This document shows positions 19,942 to 21,582 of a stretch of DNA of 21,582 nt, one piece after another. The first letter of the stretch is position 1. Every line of letters begins with the position of its first letter. Where the stretch lies: positions 1 through 21,582 of the forward strand of contig DATJIG010000289.1 in assembly GCA_035493495.1 (NCBI GenBank), given 5' to 3'. Position numbers and translations under genes: made by a program. The notes under the pieces are model-generated. The model searched no databases. It saw only the letters and a list, made by a program, of their open reading frames with translations, and was not told the origin of the DNA. Source of the DNA: DATJIG01 sp035493495. GTDB taxonomy: Bacteria > Pseudomonadota > Alphaproteobacteria > SMXQ01.

Positions 19942-21555
19942 ATGGTCGAAACCCTCCAAATTCTGCTGTCCCTGCTGATTGTCGTCGGTGCCATCGCGGT
20001 GCTGGCGAAACGACTCGAGATTCCGCCGCCGATCCTGCTGGTATGTGCCGGCGTCGGTCTCGCGCTCGTACCCGGGCTGCCGACGATCGAACTGGCGCCG
20101 GAGTTGGTGCTGCTGGTGGTGCTGCCGCCGCTGATCTACGCGGCGTCGGTCTCGATGAGCTGGCGCGAGTTCCGCTTCAACCTGCGGCCGATCTCGCTGC
20201 TCGCGGTCGGCGCGGTCGTCGTCACCACGGTCGCGGTGGCGACCGCCGCTCATTACCTCCTCGGCCTGCCGTGGAATGTCGGCTTCGTGCTCGGCGCCAT
20301 CGTCTCGCCGCCCGACACCGTCGCGCCGCTGGCGATCGCGCGGCGGCTCCACATCCCGCGCCGCATCGTCACCGTGCTCGAGGGCGAAGGCCTCGCCAAC
20401 GACGCGACGGCGCTGATCCTCTACCGCTTCGCCGTAGCCGCGGTCAGCATCGGCACGTTCCATCTCGGGACGGCAGTCGGCACCTTCGCCGCAATCGTCG
20501 GCGGCGAGTTGGCGTGGGGCGTCGCGGTCGGCTGGGCGATGCTGCGCATCCGTCGCTGGGTCGCCGAGCCGCGGGTCGAGATCCTGCTGTCGATCCTCAC
20601 CCCCTACGTCGCGTTCTGGCCGCCCGAGACCCTCGGTGGGTCGGGCGTGCTGGCAACGGTCACGGCCGGGCTCTACATCAGTTGGAACGGCCTCCTGCTG
20701 ATCAGCGCCGCGACCCGACTGCAGGGCATATTCTTCTGGGACTTCCTGATCTACCTGATCGAAGGTCTGGTGTTCGTCATCACCGGCCTGCAGGCGCGGT
20801 CGCTCCTCGACAAGATGACCGCCGAGAGCGTGGCCGGCCTGCTCATGGCCGTCGCGGTCGTCAGCGCCGTCGTCATCGTCACGCGTTTCCTGTGGGTGTT
20901 CCCGGCGATTTACGTACCACGGTGGACGATTCCGGGACTCGCCAGGCGCGATCCGGCGCCGCCGTGGCAGTGGCCCTTCGCCATCGCCTTCACCGGCATC
21001 CGTGGCATCGTCTCGCTGGCGGCGGCGCTGTCGATCCCGCTCACCACCGACAGCGGCGCGCCGTTCCCCTATCGCGACCTGATCCTGCTGCTGACGTTCG
21101 CCGTGATCCTGGTGACGCTGGTCGGCCAGGGCCTGATGCTACCGGCGGTGATCCGGGCGTTGGGCCTCGCCCACAGCGGCCGCGCCGAGCGCCACCGGGA
21201 GCGGCACGAGGAGCACGTCGCACGCCGAGAGGCGCTGCACGGCGCGCTTGAGCGCATCGACGAAGTGGCGGCGGAGCGCAAGCTGCCGCGCGACGTGATC
21301 GAGCCGGTGCGCGAGCGGATCCTGGATCGCATCCATTACCTTGAGAACGTGAGCGACGGCAACGACGCCCACAAGCGGCTGAGCGATCTGCGCGACGACG
21401 TCGAGTGCCTGCTGATCGAGACCGAGCGCGAGCACGTCAACCAGCTCTACCGCGCCGGCAAGATCAAGGACGAGGCGCGGCGCCGGGTCGAGCGCGACCT
21501 CGACCTGCGCGAGGCGCGACTGCGCAACGAGATCGGCGACGACGAGAACGAGTGA
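19942..21555 (+). CDS. CPA1-family Na+/H+ antiporter
   Basis: Inner-membrane monovalent cation/proton antiporter (NhaP/NHE-like CPA1 family), 537 residues. About twelve hydrophobic helices occupy residues 5-415. Helix motifs include LPPLIYAAS (61-69), GAIVSPPDTVAPLAIARRL (118-136) and LEGEGLANDATALI (146-159), with the ion-binding Asn153-Asp154 pair of electroneutral CPA1 exchangers. FTGIRGIVSLAAALSIPL is the later conserved Arg-containing helix. The tail of about 110 residues is highly charged and helical (rich in Glu/Arg/His), typical of cytoplasmic regulatory tails. The ATG 19942 is chosen because the hydrophobic region starts there; an in-frame GTG at 19921 would add seven residues, and longer starts add Arg/Pro-rich sequence. 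It is a single gene divergent from dusA, likely for pH and sodium homeostasis. Confidence 0.93.
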   Translation: MVETLQILLSLLIVVGAIAVLAKRLEIPPPILLVCAGVGLALVPGLPTIELAPELVLLVVLPPLIYAASVSMSWREFRFNLRPISLLAVGAVVVTTVAVATAAHYLLGLPWNVGFVLGAIVSPPDTVAPLAIARRLHIPRRIVTVLEGEGLANDATALILYRFAVAAVSIGTFHLGTAVGTFAAIVGGELAWGVAVGWAMLRIRRWVAEPRVEILLSILTPYVAFWPPETLGGSGVLATVTAGLYISWNGLLLISAATRLQGIFFWDFLIYLIEGLVFVITGLQARSLLDKMTAESVAGLLMAVAVVSAVVIVTRFLWVFPAIYVPRWTIPGLARRDPAPPWQWPFAIAFTGIRGIVSLAAALSIPLTTDSGAPFPYRDLILLLTFAVILVTLVGQGLMLPAVIRALGLAHSGRAERHRERHEEHVARREALHGALERIDEVAAERKLPRDVIEPVRERILDRIHYLENVSDGNDAHKRLSDLRDDVECLLIETEREHVNQLYRAGKIKDEARRRVERDLDLREARLRNEIGDDENE

Positions 21556-21582
21556 CTAGTCGAGCTGGAGCACCAGCGCCTT
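21556..21582 (-). CDS. Possible C-terminal end of a further minus-strand gene
   Basis: Directly after the antiporter stop, the minus strand reads eight codons, KALVLQLD, then TAG. The codon style suits a coding end converging on the antiporter. It is too short to identify, and an open frame of this length means little by itself. Confidence 0.3.
   Translation of the reverse strand, partial: KALVLQLD

Overview
The window is high-GC, densely coded DNA. Its gene families (tripartite-tricarboxylate receptor proteins, Rieske oxygenases, small hypothetical membrane proteins) and FNR/FixK-type boxes suggest an alphaproteobacterium, probably a Hyphomicrobiales (Rhizobiales) relative. That placement is inferred from gene style; the window holds no rRNA or other phylogenetic marker.

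Layout. 1-2591: 3' two-thirds of an RND efflux pump gene and a DUF1993 protein. 2607-3704 (-): a GT4-type glycosyltransferase. 3801-10533: a nitrogen-oxide island. It has a group III truncated haemoglobin and an NsrR-type Fe-S repressor on the minus strand. On the plus strand follow a small three-helix membrane protein, copC, copD, then ncgA-ncgB-ncgC-nirK (two-domain multicopper oxidase, dihaem and monohaem cytochromes c, copper nitrite reductase), a terminator, and a second copy of the small membrane protein between two terminators. 10604-12718 (-): a YjfM/YjfC/YjfL-like operon (DUF1190 lipoprotein, glutathionylspermidine-synthase-like ATP-grasp enzyme, DUF350 membrane protein). 12719-13579: about 860 bases without a convincing gene but rich in hairpins. 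13580-17152: a Tat-type solute-binding protein, a phthalate-dioxygenase-like Rieske oxygenase and a Bug receptor. 17201-18148: a DUF2971 gene of clearly lower GC that seems to begin with an ATA codon. 18150-19798 (-): a membrane protein and dusA. 19942-21555: a CPA1 Na+/H+ antiporter.

How the island works. NirK makes NO from nitrite in the periplasm. NcgABC are the companion blue copper oxidase and cytochromes known from the Nitrosomonas nirK operon. CopC/CopD could supply copper to the two copper enzymes. The repressor keeps the family's Fe-S ligands (Asp8, Cys91, Cys99, Cys105). NsrR-like operators lie before the copCD unit, before ncgABC-nirK and before the second small membrane protein, and FNR/NnrR/FixK-type boxes lie beside two of them. 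The architecture therefore reads as an NO-derepressed, low-oxygen-activated regulon. No NO reductase is present in the window.

The least explained part is the pair of paralogous small membrane proteins (4976-5371 and 10132-10533). They are about half identical, each begins its own NsrR-type transcription unit, and together they bracket the copper/nitrite genes. I do not recognise their family. The second unexplained part is the structured non-coding stretch, which contains a 142-base element with long terminal inverted repeats.
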